The translations under genes and the position numbers were made by a program. From Rhizophagus clarus (Eukaryota > Glomeromycota > Glomeromycetes > Glomerales > Glomeraceae), in the NCBI GenBank assembly GCA_015698045.1, contig BLAL01000274.1, forward strand, positions 682,001 through 746,000: 64,000 nucleotides of DNA. Reading direction: 5' to 3'. Below the pieces are notes generated by a model that was not told the origin of the DNA, ran no database searches, and worked only from the letters and a program-made list of their open reading frames with translations. Numbering within the stretch: position 1 is the first letter of the stretch; the number at the start of each line of letters is the position of its first letter. Below are positions 1 to 9,903 of this stretch, in pieces.

Positions 1-300
1 TTGTCCACTTTTTAGTATATAAATAAATTTGGTTATATTTTATTGCAAAGATTAAATTAACATGATTCATGAGTTTACAAAATGGACAAAATTGTCCACT
101 TTTTAAAAAAAATGATCATGTGAAGATGATCTACAGTCAATCATAATTTTTGAGATTATTCAGATTATTTGCGGATTATTTGCGATTGCGGATTTGCGAA
201 TAATTATTCTTCAAAATCCGCAATGTTCCGCAATATCGCAAATCGCAATTAATCTGCAATTAGGGTATTGCGGACACATCTTTAACCAGAGGTAATAAAA
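1..300. repeat. Non-coding repeat-rich edge
   Basis: No gene is visible. The 14-mer TTGTCCACTTTTTA occurs at 1-14 and again at 92-105, and an inverted piece (aaaatggacaa) lies at 79-89. From about 160 to 280 a family of TGCGGATT / CGCAAT words recurs on both strands and can fold into imperfect hairpins. This is typical of a transposon end or a decayed MITE, but no second end or target duplication could be paired within the window. Confidence 0.45.
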
Positions 301-1047
301 AAACTCGAAGAAGCAAAGCATAGATTATTAGAAGTTAAGGAATGGGAAACATGTATGGAAAAGGAGCATCCTAAAAAGAAAGAGGTGCAGAAAAGATACT
401 GAGAAGCCTTAAGTGCTCTTAATCAAAAAGTAAAAGATCATGACCATATAAATGGAAAGTATCGAGGCCCAGCTCATGACTCTTGTAACAAAAAATTGCG
501 AATAGACTCTTTTGAAACTAAAGTGCCACTTATATGTCATAATTTCTGGGGATATGACTCTCATCCGCTTATGAAAGTTGTGAGCAAATTCACGGCTGAT
601 AAGCTAAATTGCATCCCAGAAAATATAGGAAAGTACAAAGCCATGGACGTAGGACAGCTTCAGTTCTTAGATAGCTTTCAGCATATGGGAATGGGACTAG
701 ATAAATTAGTAGAATGTCTAGGAGGAAAGCTCGAAAAATTCCCTCTAACTGTTAGGTACTTTACAGAGAAAGGCTACTCAATAGATAAGATCAAGCTTCT
801 TCTACGAAAAGGGGTATTCCCGCATGACTGGACCAACTCATGGGACAAGTTCGACAAAACAAGCCTCCCTAGAAAGGGTTTCTATTCGCTTCTTAGCCAG
901 CAAAATATTAGTAAAGAGGATTATGAACATGCTCAAAAGGTATGGCAGGAATTTGAGATGAAGAATTTTGGAGAATATCATGACTTATATCTTAAAACTG
1001 ACGTACTTTTACTTGCAGACGTTTTCATGAACTACACTATCATGTAA
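301..1047 (+). pseudogene. Fragment of Polinton/Maverick-type protein-primed DNA polymerase B
   Basis: One frame runs from 301 to the TAA at 1045-1047 with a single internal TGA at 400-402. The N-terminal part has the His/Cys motif DHDHINGKYRGPAHDSCN (from about 436), the recombination-endonuclease-VII-like block that often precedes this polymerase. It is followed by exonuclease-region motifs including LICHNFWGYDSHPLMK, the FPHDW block and the NFGEYHDLYLKTDVLLLADVF block. The frame stops right after this last motif, so the TPR and palm (polymerase) parts are missing. Family knowledge: such PolB genes belong to Polintons/Mavericks and related linear plasmids. No Polinton integrase, ATPase or capsid gene is seen beside it. 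I interpret it as a truncated, inactive copy. Confidence 0.8.
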
Positions 1048-1348
1048 TTAGTGCAATTAACTTATCAAATTTACAGACACATAATGGAGTGGGTTATGGG
1101 GCGTGTATGCTAATATATTTTTTTTGATCAAGTTTTATTATAATAAAAATCATCGATTCAGAACTTAATAAATGCGCAGTATCATTTAGTATAGTCGTAT
1201 AGACGTCACATCGTCACATGTATCACGAGACAAGTAATTGCAAACAATTGTGACATCGAGATAAGAATTTGATCATCAACTCACATGATAATAAATATTG
1301 TCTAAATACGCGTTTTTTTTTCCTCGCAAATAAAATTCCCCTATTACT
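1048..1348. other. Intergenic, no gene seen
   Basis: AT-rich sequence between the polymerase fragment and the next gene. The word GTGTATGCTAAT at about 1102 recurs near 5136, upstream of the second member of the neighbouring gene family. It may therefore be a shared promoter or a duplicated 5' flank; this is inference from two copies only. Confidence 0.35.
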
Positions 1349-4300
1349 ATGACAGAGACTGAGGGTTATTTACACTTCACTTTGCCAGCGTTATGGAGCC
1401 TTGATGATTTCGCCGATTGGTGTATGTCATATGAGAGGCTCGAGTGTAACAAAATGAAGATTCTGGACTACATGAAGAAAGGACTCGAGAAGATTATTGA
1501 CAACAATATGATTAGGGAAGATATACGGCAAAAAGCGTCTGAATTACACAAAGCTTTTAAGGTATACAGTATATGTTTGAGGTAACATCTATGTTGGATA
1601 GGATTGTATTCAATATAAGCAACTATTCGTTGTTTCTGTTGATGCAAATCTGAAGAGGTAATTGGAGATATTGGACTGAGCCAGGGGACTATTCGTCAAC
1701 TGGAAGACCGACTATTCGTCTGTCCTCTTCTCTGGCCTCCCATGGCACACTGGAGAACTATTCGTTGTCTTGTGTTGAACTATTCGTTCGTCATGGCCTT
1801 TGTTGTTTTTTAAAGTTGATTTCGGTTTATGTATTAGGCAAGATTTATCATATTCCTTTCTTGTTTTATGACAGCAGTCATGGAAATCCTCAAAAACAAC
1901 AACAGATTATTTCCGACGGATCGAGACTCGTTATCAGACAGAGCGGAAGGTGGAATTGATCGAGAATGAGAAAATTATCGAGTTGGCTGAGATAGAACGT
2001 ATTAAGGTACCGCTTTGGTTTTTTCGTGTTTTTTACGATATCTATGTCAAACCGGTTTTCTACGTTCATAGGTCGCCCAAGTTCGGAATCACATAGAATC
2101 AACAATGAAAGTTCATCAACAAATCACTAATGATATTGTAGACTTTAGTCAGAAACAGAATGATTATTCTGTATCTAGTACCTTTCCTTCAGTAAGTCAA
2201 GCCTTATATATCAATCATTCTTCCAAACGCACTTTAGATAGCACAATACTAACTTCTTCCGAGAGGATTAAGAAGGTTAGTACAAGAATACGACCTGTAG
2301 ACAACACAAAAATGTCACTCACCTTTTCTTCTTTTGATGTGCACACAGATCAGAAACGTAGAGCCGGGTCAAGGAGAGGTGTGTATTTTTTAACTAGAAA
2401 TTGAGGATCAATCAAACTAATTTTTGCATTTTAATGTTTTAGGATGATCATAATGAAAGTTATGAGATAGATAATTTCTTTAAAGGTCCTTCCGAAAAGA
2501 AATCGTCCAATCTGTTTTTGCAAAAAAAGGACAACTCAGCCAAGAAACAGCAGAAACAAAGCAATGAACGGGGTTTCAACGAAGCGGATGACGAGAAAGA
2601 CAAGGTACAGTTACATATTGAAACAAATTGTTCGGATAACACGATGTTCTGACTATTCATAGCAATCAAAAGATTGAATAATTGCTAATCGATGAGAATC
2701 TTTTCCAGGATGAGTCTGAAGCACGCAACTCCATTTTTATATCCGAAGAAAATGATGATTCGGGATTTTTTTCCTTAGGTCAACCCGCAAGTGATACCGA
2801 AGGTCAGAGCCCTCCACCGTTGTTAGTGACAGAAAAACATGAACTTCCTTATTGCCTCAATTGTTGCGCAGAGGTACGATAATACATTAAATTTTGTTAT
2901 TGCAATGTATAAACAACAATACTTAATTTTTTTTATTCTTCAGATTAGTAACTTTAGCTTAATCATATTTTGTCCGTACTGCGGAACAAAGATTGTATCG
3001 TCAGAGGATGAATCTGATACGGACGAGGAAAATGATACAGGAGATAAGGACGAAGAAGATGATACCCCTCCAAAAGTCGATAAGGTTGCCTTTCGCATGG
3101 CTTATGAGGCTATCCCAGACGATTCGAAGTTGCGGTTCAGGCACAATAGTGGAGGACGTTCTCTTCGAATTTGCCAAGGACATGGACTATGAACAGTAAG
3201 TTTCTTGAAATTTATATCTTTTCGTTCAATGACACTGACATACTATTATTATAAGTCATGCCCATTCATACATTGTTGACTTTGACGATGAGGATATCAA
3301 AGCGTTATTTGGCGAGGAGGAGTGGAAAGAATTAACAAAAGATCGAATTGGGGTTCCACCAGTTCCACATGACATTGCAAAAGAACTAACGAAGTACGGG
3401 AAAAAAACGTTAAAAGAATTACGTGCTGTAGTATTGACTCCATACCTCAAAGAGAATGAAGAATATGATGTCAACAAACATTACGAACTAGAATGGATCC
3501 AAATGGCATTGCGAACACTTTGCAACCTGTATGAAAATGTGGATGCTCCATTAATTAGGAAACAATACGAAGATTGGTTCACGGTGGCACTTTTTGGAGC
3601 GTGCATTGATTTTTGTTTTAGGGACATCCAACTGGGTACCGACATTAAAAGGTTTAATCATTTAATAGTAAATTATCATAAATTTTGTTTTTTTCAATGT
3701 GATTAATCATTTATCATCACTGCTTATAGAACCGACGCGCCATCGCTGAGTAGTGCAAACAGGAAGAACCGTGATCGAAAAGCAAATACACGTACAAGAA
3801 AACTCACCGGTCGTAAAATTGACGGAATAATATATACCGTTGACAAACTTCTTGAAGTTGGAGCCATCGAAGGAGCAAGATCCTATTCAGGAGTTTCAGA
3901 CCAGAAATATCTTATCGAGACTTTTAAGATGCCGAAGACTCTCCGCGACATGTATGTTGATATAATGAAGGCCGTAGGTTATGACGATCAAAAAGCAAAT
4001 AAAATTCAAGTGATTGGCATTTTACATCTTGGGTTATGGATTCAATTCGCTAGGTTGTGGCGTGCTGGTGGGTCGATTTGCATTTTTCGCAAAGACCCTC
4101 TATCTTATAATGTAGATAGCAAGTTTTCAGAAATGGGGGTAATATCCTTTCTCAAGCTTCTAATATCAATTTATCAGTATAAGGTAAGAAAAAATTTTAT
4201 TGTAATTATGGTCCCATTTCTCATTAGCTTCCTATTCATTGTGTTTCGTTTTCACAGATTATCACAAAGGACAACCTGCAAGTCCTAAATATTAGGAACA

Positions 4301-4461
4301 ATATTAAGCCAGAAGATGACTTGACAAATGAATTGATGAAGGTTGGCCAATTTTCTTCCGTTTCTTCACCACCACCCCCGATTAAATTTTTTTCTGATTG
4401 TTTCAAAACCCCAAGGAAACCAAGGAAAAAAAATCCGGTAAAAAAGAGAAAGTTGAAGTAG
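1349..4461 (+). CDS. Uncharacterised multi-exon family protein: coiled coil, zinc ribbon, acidic linker, possible PD-(D/E)XK-like C-terminal domain
   Basis: I read about nine exons with GT-AG introns: 1349-1561, about 1877-2006, 2072-2380, 2442-2606, 2710-2874, about 2945-3195, about 3255-3653, about 3731-4181 and 4258-4461. The order is a Glu/Lys-rich coiled coil (VELIENEKIIELAEIERIK), a Ser-rich linker, a zinc-ribbon pair (YCLNCCAE across an intron to FCPYCGTK), an acidic stretch of Asp/Glu, then a long globular domain ending in a basic tail (KTPRKPRKKNPVKKRKLK), a likely nuclear signal. In the globular part, GRKIDGIIY followed by LLEVGAIEGA resembles the D...ExG/ExK core of PD-(D/E)XK nucleases. 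That is inference; the usual Lys is not in place. A one-base shift near 3140-3150 breaks the frame before VEDVLFEFAKDMDYEQ, so the gene may be damaged or the assembly wrong. I do not know its function. Confidence 0.55.
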
Positions 4462-5195
4462 AGTTTTAATAATACCAATAGTGGTTCTATTGACACATCA
4501 TTCCGAATTCATTTGATGGGTTAATTATTGAAGTAAACGCTAAATTAGATGGCAAGGATTAGATTATTTTTTACATATACTGATGTATTTTTATAATGAA
4601 GTTTAACACACATGTAAGGCATCGTTTTGTAAATGCTGTGCAAATAAATATAAATTGTATTATTACAAATCATAATCCCAAAATATTAAATCCCATAAAT
4701 ATTTCTCAGTATTCGACATCTTGTAAACCCATATACATTAAGCAGTAAAAGTTGCCAGGAAAAATCACGTGGCTGATCGTTCCCTGAGGGAACGGTTTTT
4801 ATAATCTAAAATTTAGACTGGTCATGAATTATATAGTTAGCCTATTGCCTTGAATGTTGGGAGGCTAAATCCCAATAATATCTATAAAAGTATGGGAACA
4901 CTGCGGGAGCTTTGTTATGTGAGATCAATCATCTAAAAAAATTCTTGCCGAAAAAATAGGGGCTGTGCTACGTAAGATTGGCATATATATATTCGCATTA
5001 TTTTTTTTTCGACTCAAGTTGTATTCATTTTTCGCATGTCATGTCTCCGGCCACGCTATTATCATACTAACAAAACAATATTCAGGTATGGATATTTTTG
5101 CCGGCAATCAATATATCGCATATGAGATTTGGGGATGTGTATGCTAATCCATCGTCATTTTTATCGATTTGCAGGGAGATTAACAGAATGACGAA
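4462..5195. other. Intergenic, no gene seen
   Basis: AT-rich 3' and 5' flank between two members of the same family. Several AATAAA/AATATA words near 4600-4700 could be polyadenylation signals. Short frames here have no recognisable motif. Confidence 0.4.
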
Positions 5196-5975
5196 ATGCA
5201 GTGCGTAATTGCTAATGAAAATCCGGGGAATGTTTTCTCCTACGAAATTTACAAGTGCTATAAAAGCCATCTTCAGCTATTTTTTTCTGATCACAAGAGT
5301 GATAAGTGGGCAGGTATGGAGAACCAAGAGAGCTCAGCTAATACAGAAGTTCCATTTGATGTGGAAAAGATCACTGCTGACGATATCAATATGGAAGATA
5401 TCTCTACTCAAAGTAGTGATATGACCGAGAAGGCGAGTGGTATGAACAAATCTCAAATCACCAATCTAGCGCTAAATTTACTCAGCACAGATAGTTGTAT
5501 TCGTTCTGCTGGCATTTATATTCCGGGGATGAAACCATGCATTTTATGTAAACAAAAGCTTATCTCACATCCGGATGAGCCAATCAAAGAATTTACTATG
5601 GCCACCTGTGGTTGTCTTTATTACCAAAAGTGTCTCGAAGAATATCTCTTGAATATCGCGAAAACAAGAGCCAAGCTATCATGTCCAAATTGGGATTGTA
5701 AAGGCAGAGAGATCGAAACTCTAATAACTCAAGATCTCTTTAAGGAAATGGACAAACCTACAACCCTGACTGCGGAAGATACTGCCTCTAAACAAGTGTA
5801 CTTGGAAAATGCAACTCCTGTGAGTGAGGACGCTAATGAAATTTATATGAACCAACTTGGATTATTTAGCGAAGAGGAGCAAAGTTCGTCCAAGACTACT
5901 GACAAGGCATCAAGCTCTATTCAGATCATCAAAGAAACTTCTGACCAGGCAACTGGCCCTATGATGATAATGTGA
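5196..5975 (+). CDS. RING-like zinc-binding protein, N-terminal part of a broken family member
   Basis: The open frame encodes up to 259 residues; an alternative start is the ATG of MENQESSANTE at 5317. An acidic, Ser/Thr-rich N-terminal half leads to a RING-like cluster: PCILCKQKLISH, then ATCGCLYYQKCLEEYL, then LSCPNWDCKGREIE. The spacing C-x2-C, C-x-C-x4-C, C-x4-C matches a RING or PHD-like cross-brace with Cys in place of the usual His. A RING would suggest E3 ubiquitin-ligase activity, but nothing proves it. The frame ends at a TGA directly overlapping the next frame (YDDNVKLWCETNDGMYWV), and this suggests that a one-base indel separated an originally continuous protein. The acidic linker and downstream domain tie it to the family of the gene at 1349-4461. 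Confidence 0.55.
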   Translation: MQCVIANENPGNVFSYEIYKCYKSHLQLFFSDHKSDKWAGMENQESSANTEVPFDVEKITADDINMEDISTQSSDMTEKASGMNKSQITNLALNLLSTDSCIRSAGIYIPGMKPCILCKQKLISHPDEPIKEFTMATCGCLYYQKCLEEYLLNIAKTRAKLSCPNWDCKGREIETLITQDLFKEMDKPTTLTAEDTASKQVYLENATPVSEDANEIYMNQLGLFSEEEQSSSKTTDKASSSIQIIKETSDQATGPMMIM

Positions 5976-6313
5976 AATTATGGTGCGAAACCAATGATGG
6001 AATGTATTGGGTCCAAAAAAGTCGCAAACCTGAGAAGGGTCAATTCGAAATTATAGGGGTGCAAGTAGCAGGGCAAAAGCTATGTCTGAATATTCTGATT
6101 AGAGACAAGGTTGAAGTACATCGTTATTACAAATTACGTGAATCTATGATTCCAATTCGTTATATGTATGAACCTTCTGTTCTGGCTGAATTCATTAAAA
6201 CTTTGTTGGTTTTGCGGAATATTTTAATTGTTAACATGTCCATACTACGCAGTACTCCTTTACGTAGATCAAGTAGAATTTTAGAAGATAGTTCAACAGT
6301 AACATCTGATTAA
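5976..6313 (+). pseudogene. C-terminal part of the same family, out of frame with the RING part
   Basis: The frame is open from about 5956 and encodes the block KLWCETNDGMYWVQKSRKP, a beta-rich stretch with EIIGVQVAGQKLCLNILIRD, then HRYYKLRESMIPIRYMYEP and a helix with FIKTLLVLRNILIVN. I associate this arrangement (GxQVAG, LNILIRD, HRYYKL) with the C-terminal domain of an expanded mycorrhizal-fungus family that may be nuclease-like. It lies in the +1 frame relative to the RING ORF with no intron signal between, so I call it the detached second half. It ends in a basic RSTPLRRSSR tail. Function unknown. Confidence 0.5.
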
Positions 6314-6553
6314 GTTAAAATAGATAGATTGTATATACTATTAATAAAAAATCTCTTGGCAATTTTCCGAGACTGTGTGGTCCCACAAATTTTTCATCTT
6401 TTTTTTGGCAAAAGTAATCGGTGTGATAAATCGTCATGCGCACGTAAAAAATTTTGTGAATAAAATCTTGGCAAATTTCAGTGACAGGCCATCGCCCAAA
6501 ACATATGATTTTTTACTTTGAATATTAACATACTAATACTACATTACGCAAGT
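6314..6553. other. Intergenic, upstream region of the decayed retroelement
   Basis: Low-complexity AT sequence. The motif GTGTGGTC followed by CxCAAAAATTT (about 6375) recurs near 14062 in front of another coiled-coil frame of the same decayed region, suggesting a shared promoter-like segment. No gene seen. Confidence 0.35.
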
Positions 6554-6679
6554 ATGCAATTTGAAATAGATGAAACTGATTCATTGAAAATGTGCATTGC
6601 CAGGCTTGAGGTCGAAAATTCTGAACTTAGAAAGAAGTTTGCTGAGATTGAAGCCAGGAATGCTGAGCTTAAGCCTTAA
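6554..6679 (+). pseudogene. Coiled-coil N-terminal fragment (frameshifted)
   Basis: ATG at 6554 opens a 41-codon heptad-rich frame with DSLKMCIARLEVENSELRKK and an AEIEARNAEL block, ending at TAA. The heptad pattern continues in another frame (SLKARIAKLKNKH, from about 6675), so an indel has cut the original protein. This start is of a type I associate with many short coiled-coil ORFs in mycorrhizal-fungus repeats. No enzymatic domain is present. Confidence 0.45.
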
Positions 6680-6926
6680 GGCCAGAATTGCAAAATTGAA
6701 AAATAAGCACTTTTTTCTCATAAATTCAAAAAATGTTAGTTGGGCGCTTCGCAAAGCATATCCTATTGGGAGATCTATCACCCAAAAATCTATAATTTGA
6801 AGGGTGAACGAATTGATAAAAAATTTAAAACTGATAACTGATAGTCAAGTGATGAAGTTGCCGATCTGCTAGTCTGTCAGATGTGACGCAACTCGTGATA
6901 TAGGCGTGTACTACTATAGTCTATAG

Positions 6927-7541
6927 ATGGATTTTGCATGCAAACTTTTTTTTTTGCACAAAACTATATCTAATAAAATGTTCCATTCTGATTATAAACA
7001 TATTACTGATAGACTTCCAGATAGCCTAGTCAAAAGAGCATATCAAGGTCTTTTAAATCACTCTAAAAAACCTGTTCCATTAGAAATGATTTCTGGGAAG
7101 TCTGGTTGAATTGAGTCATATCAAAGGCATAAATTAGAAGTTTATGAGAATTCGTTAAATAGGAAACACAAATCTATGGCTCAGACAAAATTATTGCGCC
7201 CTCGAAGCTGGCCAGAATGTAATGTATCCCCAGCATTACCAACTATACATGTTGTAGATAGTGGGTCCCAAACCAATGATACTACTTGGCCAGAAGCACT
7301 AAAGCATGATTATGAGGAAGAAAATAATCACCGGGTTATGAATGAGCTTAAAGTACTATCCCAACACCTGGTCAATTATAATAAGAGGACTTTTGGGAAG
7401 TTCATGGAAGACATAGAAAAGGATTATAGAGAGCAGGTTACTACAAATAAGAAAATGCGCTATGAGATCAAAAATCTTAAGATGCAACTGCTAGAGGTGG
7501 AAAAGGAGCTGGCATCTATGAAGTCGAATTCTTCTCATTAG
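6927..7541 (+). pseudogene. Coiled-coil ORF of the decayed retroelement, one in-frame stop
   Basis: A single frame runs from 6927 to the TAG at 7539 with one TGA at 7107-7109. The N-terminal part carries HITDRLPDSLVKRAYQGLLN. After the stop comes a 121-residue segment with a Pro/Trp-rich start (LLRPRSWPECN) and a long C-terminal coiled coil (NKKMRYEIKNLKMQLLEVEK). It lies just upstream of, and in the same orientation as, the Gag-like frame at 7648, so it is probably an accessory ORF of the same element. I recognise no catalytic motif. Confidence 0.4.
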
Positions 7542-7647
7542 TTGGGAATACTTTTGCAAAGTAAGATCCTGGCCAAGATCACGCGCTTTTTGAGGATCTA
7601 TATAAATAACCAGTTCTTCCATCTTTCTATATAACCACGAAAAAAGA

Positions 7648-8604
7648 ATGGCATTTTGGAGGTCTCATCCAAGGCAGAGAAGAACATGTGAAGAATATAA
7701 AGCTGAGCTGGAGGAGGAGAATTATCATCTTCGTAGTGAATTGCAAACAGAAGTTGATACTAACCGTTAGAATGAAAGATGAATTAATCAACTGGAGCGA
7801 GATTATTCCCAGTGTAAACAGGAAATTCAAGTTCTCAATAGGGAAATAGAGCATCTTAAGAATGCTTCAGAAGAGAAGATAGCAGAGCTAAAATCTGAAA
7901 TTTCCAGTCTAAAAAATAAGCTATGTCAGGCCAAAAAGGATGTGCGTGATAAGGAAAAATATATATCTACCTTAGAAAATCAGTTGGTAGAATCTGAAGA
8001 GCAGGTAGAAAAATTGCGATGCCAGATCAAGACTATCTCATCACAGAAAAATTCGCCAGAACGAAGGAATTCTCCAAACTTGTATAATTCAGATGATAAT
8101 ATGGCCACAATCATAGAGCTAGCGAATGCCATAGACAGTTTTGTGGATAATCAAGCAACAACTAGAGCGATCATGGCTGATCAAGTAAAAAGGGCCACAA
8201 GGCAGATTTGAAGAAAAGAAACTACCTTACAGTAGGATTTAATCCGTCAGCAGAGAAGGCGATATGATGCTGAGACTGAGCGAGATAACAAAATTATATG
8301 AAGGCAACTTGCTGAAGAGGGGATGGATAGGGTCGTTGGTGACCTTTAACAGTTGCGAACTAATAGCTGAAACCAGGTTAATAAAATGTTAGATAGAATA
8401 GCAAGAAAGCAAACCCATATAGGTGTGCTGGTACAAGAAAAATTTGCCTTGCAGTTACTCTATCAGCGAAATGCCCATTACCTACAACGAAGCAGAAGAG
8501 ATATAGGTCTGTTAGAATATAATCGAGACAGGCTCTATGAACGATATGAGAAATGGAAAAATAAGACCCAAGCAGAACGCCAGAATAATTTAAATTTGCA
8601 GTGA
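7648..8604 (+). pseudogene. N-terminal coiled-coil part of a degenerate Gag-like polyprotein
   Basis: Starting at ATG 7648 one frame stays coherent for over 1.2 kb but is interrupted by about eight stops, nearly all TAG or TGA. The sequence is a long coiled coil (EIEHLKNASEEKIAELKSEI, LENQLVESEEQVEKL), then the segment MATIIELANAIDSFVDNQAT, typical of the N-terminus of the Gag I know from mycorrhizal-fungus retroelements. A second helical region follows (FALQLLYQRNAHYLQRSRRD). Absence of indels over such a length while stops accumulate points to base substitution, mainly C to T, rather than random decay. Confidence 0.6.
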
Positions 8605-9457
8605 CAAATTTTGGCGCTTCAGAATAATCCACCTAATCAAGTAAACATGGCAGGAATACCTTATCCATATTTTGACTGGGATGATAGTATCCCAGACTTT
8701 CTTGCGCAATTTAGACTAGACTTGCAGAATCAGGGAATAGATCCAAATGATAATGCAGGAGGTCCTCCAACAGGAAGAGATAATGCAATAGGACATTTAA
8801 GAGCCTGTATGAAAGGAAGGACTTTAGAATGGTTCGATGATGAGATTACTACAAAGCAGAATTGGAAGCTAACTAACTTACTCGATAATACAGGGTAGGC
8901 TAACTTAGTTGCAGTAAATGGGTGAACTGCAGTACAGATAGGAGCTAATGTATTAAATGAGGCTGTTGGCCAACCAGGAAATGCAATAATCAAGTTAAGA
9001 GCTGTAGAAGATGCTTGGAATGAAGACTGGCGTATAGCAGGTGGCTGTCCTACTAATGATCCTGTAAATGCAGAAATGCTAATGCTGGAAATACAGTAGT
9101 TGTAGCTGGTATTCGATTTGGTCAAGCCATATAGTAGCTAAAAACTCATTTCCCTACAGTAGAAGAGAAATTTCAGGATTTGACGTATGGAATAATCAGA
9201 AAGGGAGACATGATTATAGATGAATTATATAGAAAAATATTACGAATAGGTAAACGAACCAACTATAGGTCTGAAGAATTACGTAGAAAGTTTTTAGATG
9301 CTCTTCTACTCCCATGGCTTGAAAAAGCTGAGGATATTGGTGAACATTTACCATTAGATGAATTAGCTAAAAAGCTTTACGAGATAGAGTTACGCCGAAT
9401 AGCTAGACATAAAAGAGATAAAATATCTGATCTGCTAGTATCTAATCGAGCATCTCG
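8605..9457 (+). pseudogene. Degenerate Gag capsid-like region, 5' part (split by a CACTA-like insertion)
   Basis: The frame continues from the coiled-coil part with MAGIPYPYFDWDDSIPDFLA, GRDNAIGHLRACMKGRTLEW, FDDEITTKQNWKLTNLLDNTG and WNEDWRIAGGCPTNDPVNAE, then IIRKGDMIIDELYRKILRIG and LRRKFLDALLLPW. These match the layout of a Ty3-like capsid: an N-terminal capsid segment with a conserved Trp/Phe core, then a helical C-terminal segment with a KLRKIxR-like motif. It has stops at 8896 (TAG) and several downstream. The frame is broken at 9458 by a transposon and resumes in register at 11849. Role when intact: retroelement particle formation. Confidence 0.65.
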
Positions 9458-9667
9458 CACTAGTCGAAAAAGGAATATTCGGTCTTAATGAAATTCGGCC
9501 TATATTCAACCAAAATTAAAATTATTCGACCACAATTAGTAATGATCAACAATTATACATATATTTGACTTTTGTTGAATCATAGTCGAATCTAATATTA
9601 ATTGTATGTCACGTAAACTTGCGTAACATGTCACGTAATCAAAGTTTAAAAAAAAGATCTTTATGCT

Positions 9668-9895
9668 TTTTTTAAACTTTTAACGAAACTCTTTCCTTTT
9701 TTCCTTCGCCATTCCCTTTTTCCTTGCCCTCCCCTCTCTTTCGTTTTTCACATCTTTTTGTCCTTTCCTGTCCTTTATCTTTTCCCTTTCTTTCATCTTT
9801 TTCCTTCCCTTCATCTTTTCCTTTTCCTTTTCCTTTTTTCCCTCTTTCTCTTTTTCCACTTCTCTCGACCTTCTGTTAAAAAAAAAACCTTTACG
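9668..9895. repeat. Polypyrimidine tract inside the CACTA-like element
   Basis: About 230 bp are almost purely T and C on the plus strand, built from CCTTTT, CTTTCTT and TTTTCCTT words. The long minus-strand frame here (Lys/Glu/Arg-rich) is a consequence of the GA-only composition and is not called as a gene. A similar but longer tract at 37.62-39.27 kb lies next to another splice-like array. Confidence 0.8.
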
Positions 9896-9903
9896 AAACA
9901 TCT

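Noticed and set aside
9680-9901. Minus-strand Lys/Glu-rich frame
   Set aside because: Composition artefact of the GA-only strand of a pyrimidine tract; no splice or start context.
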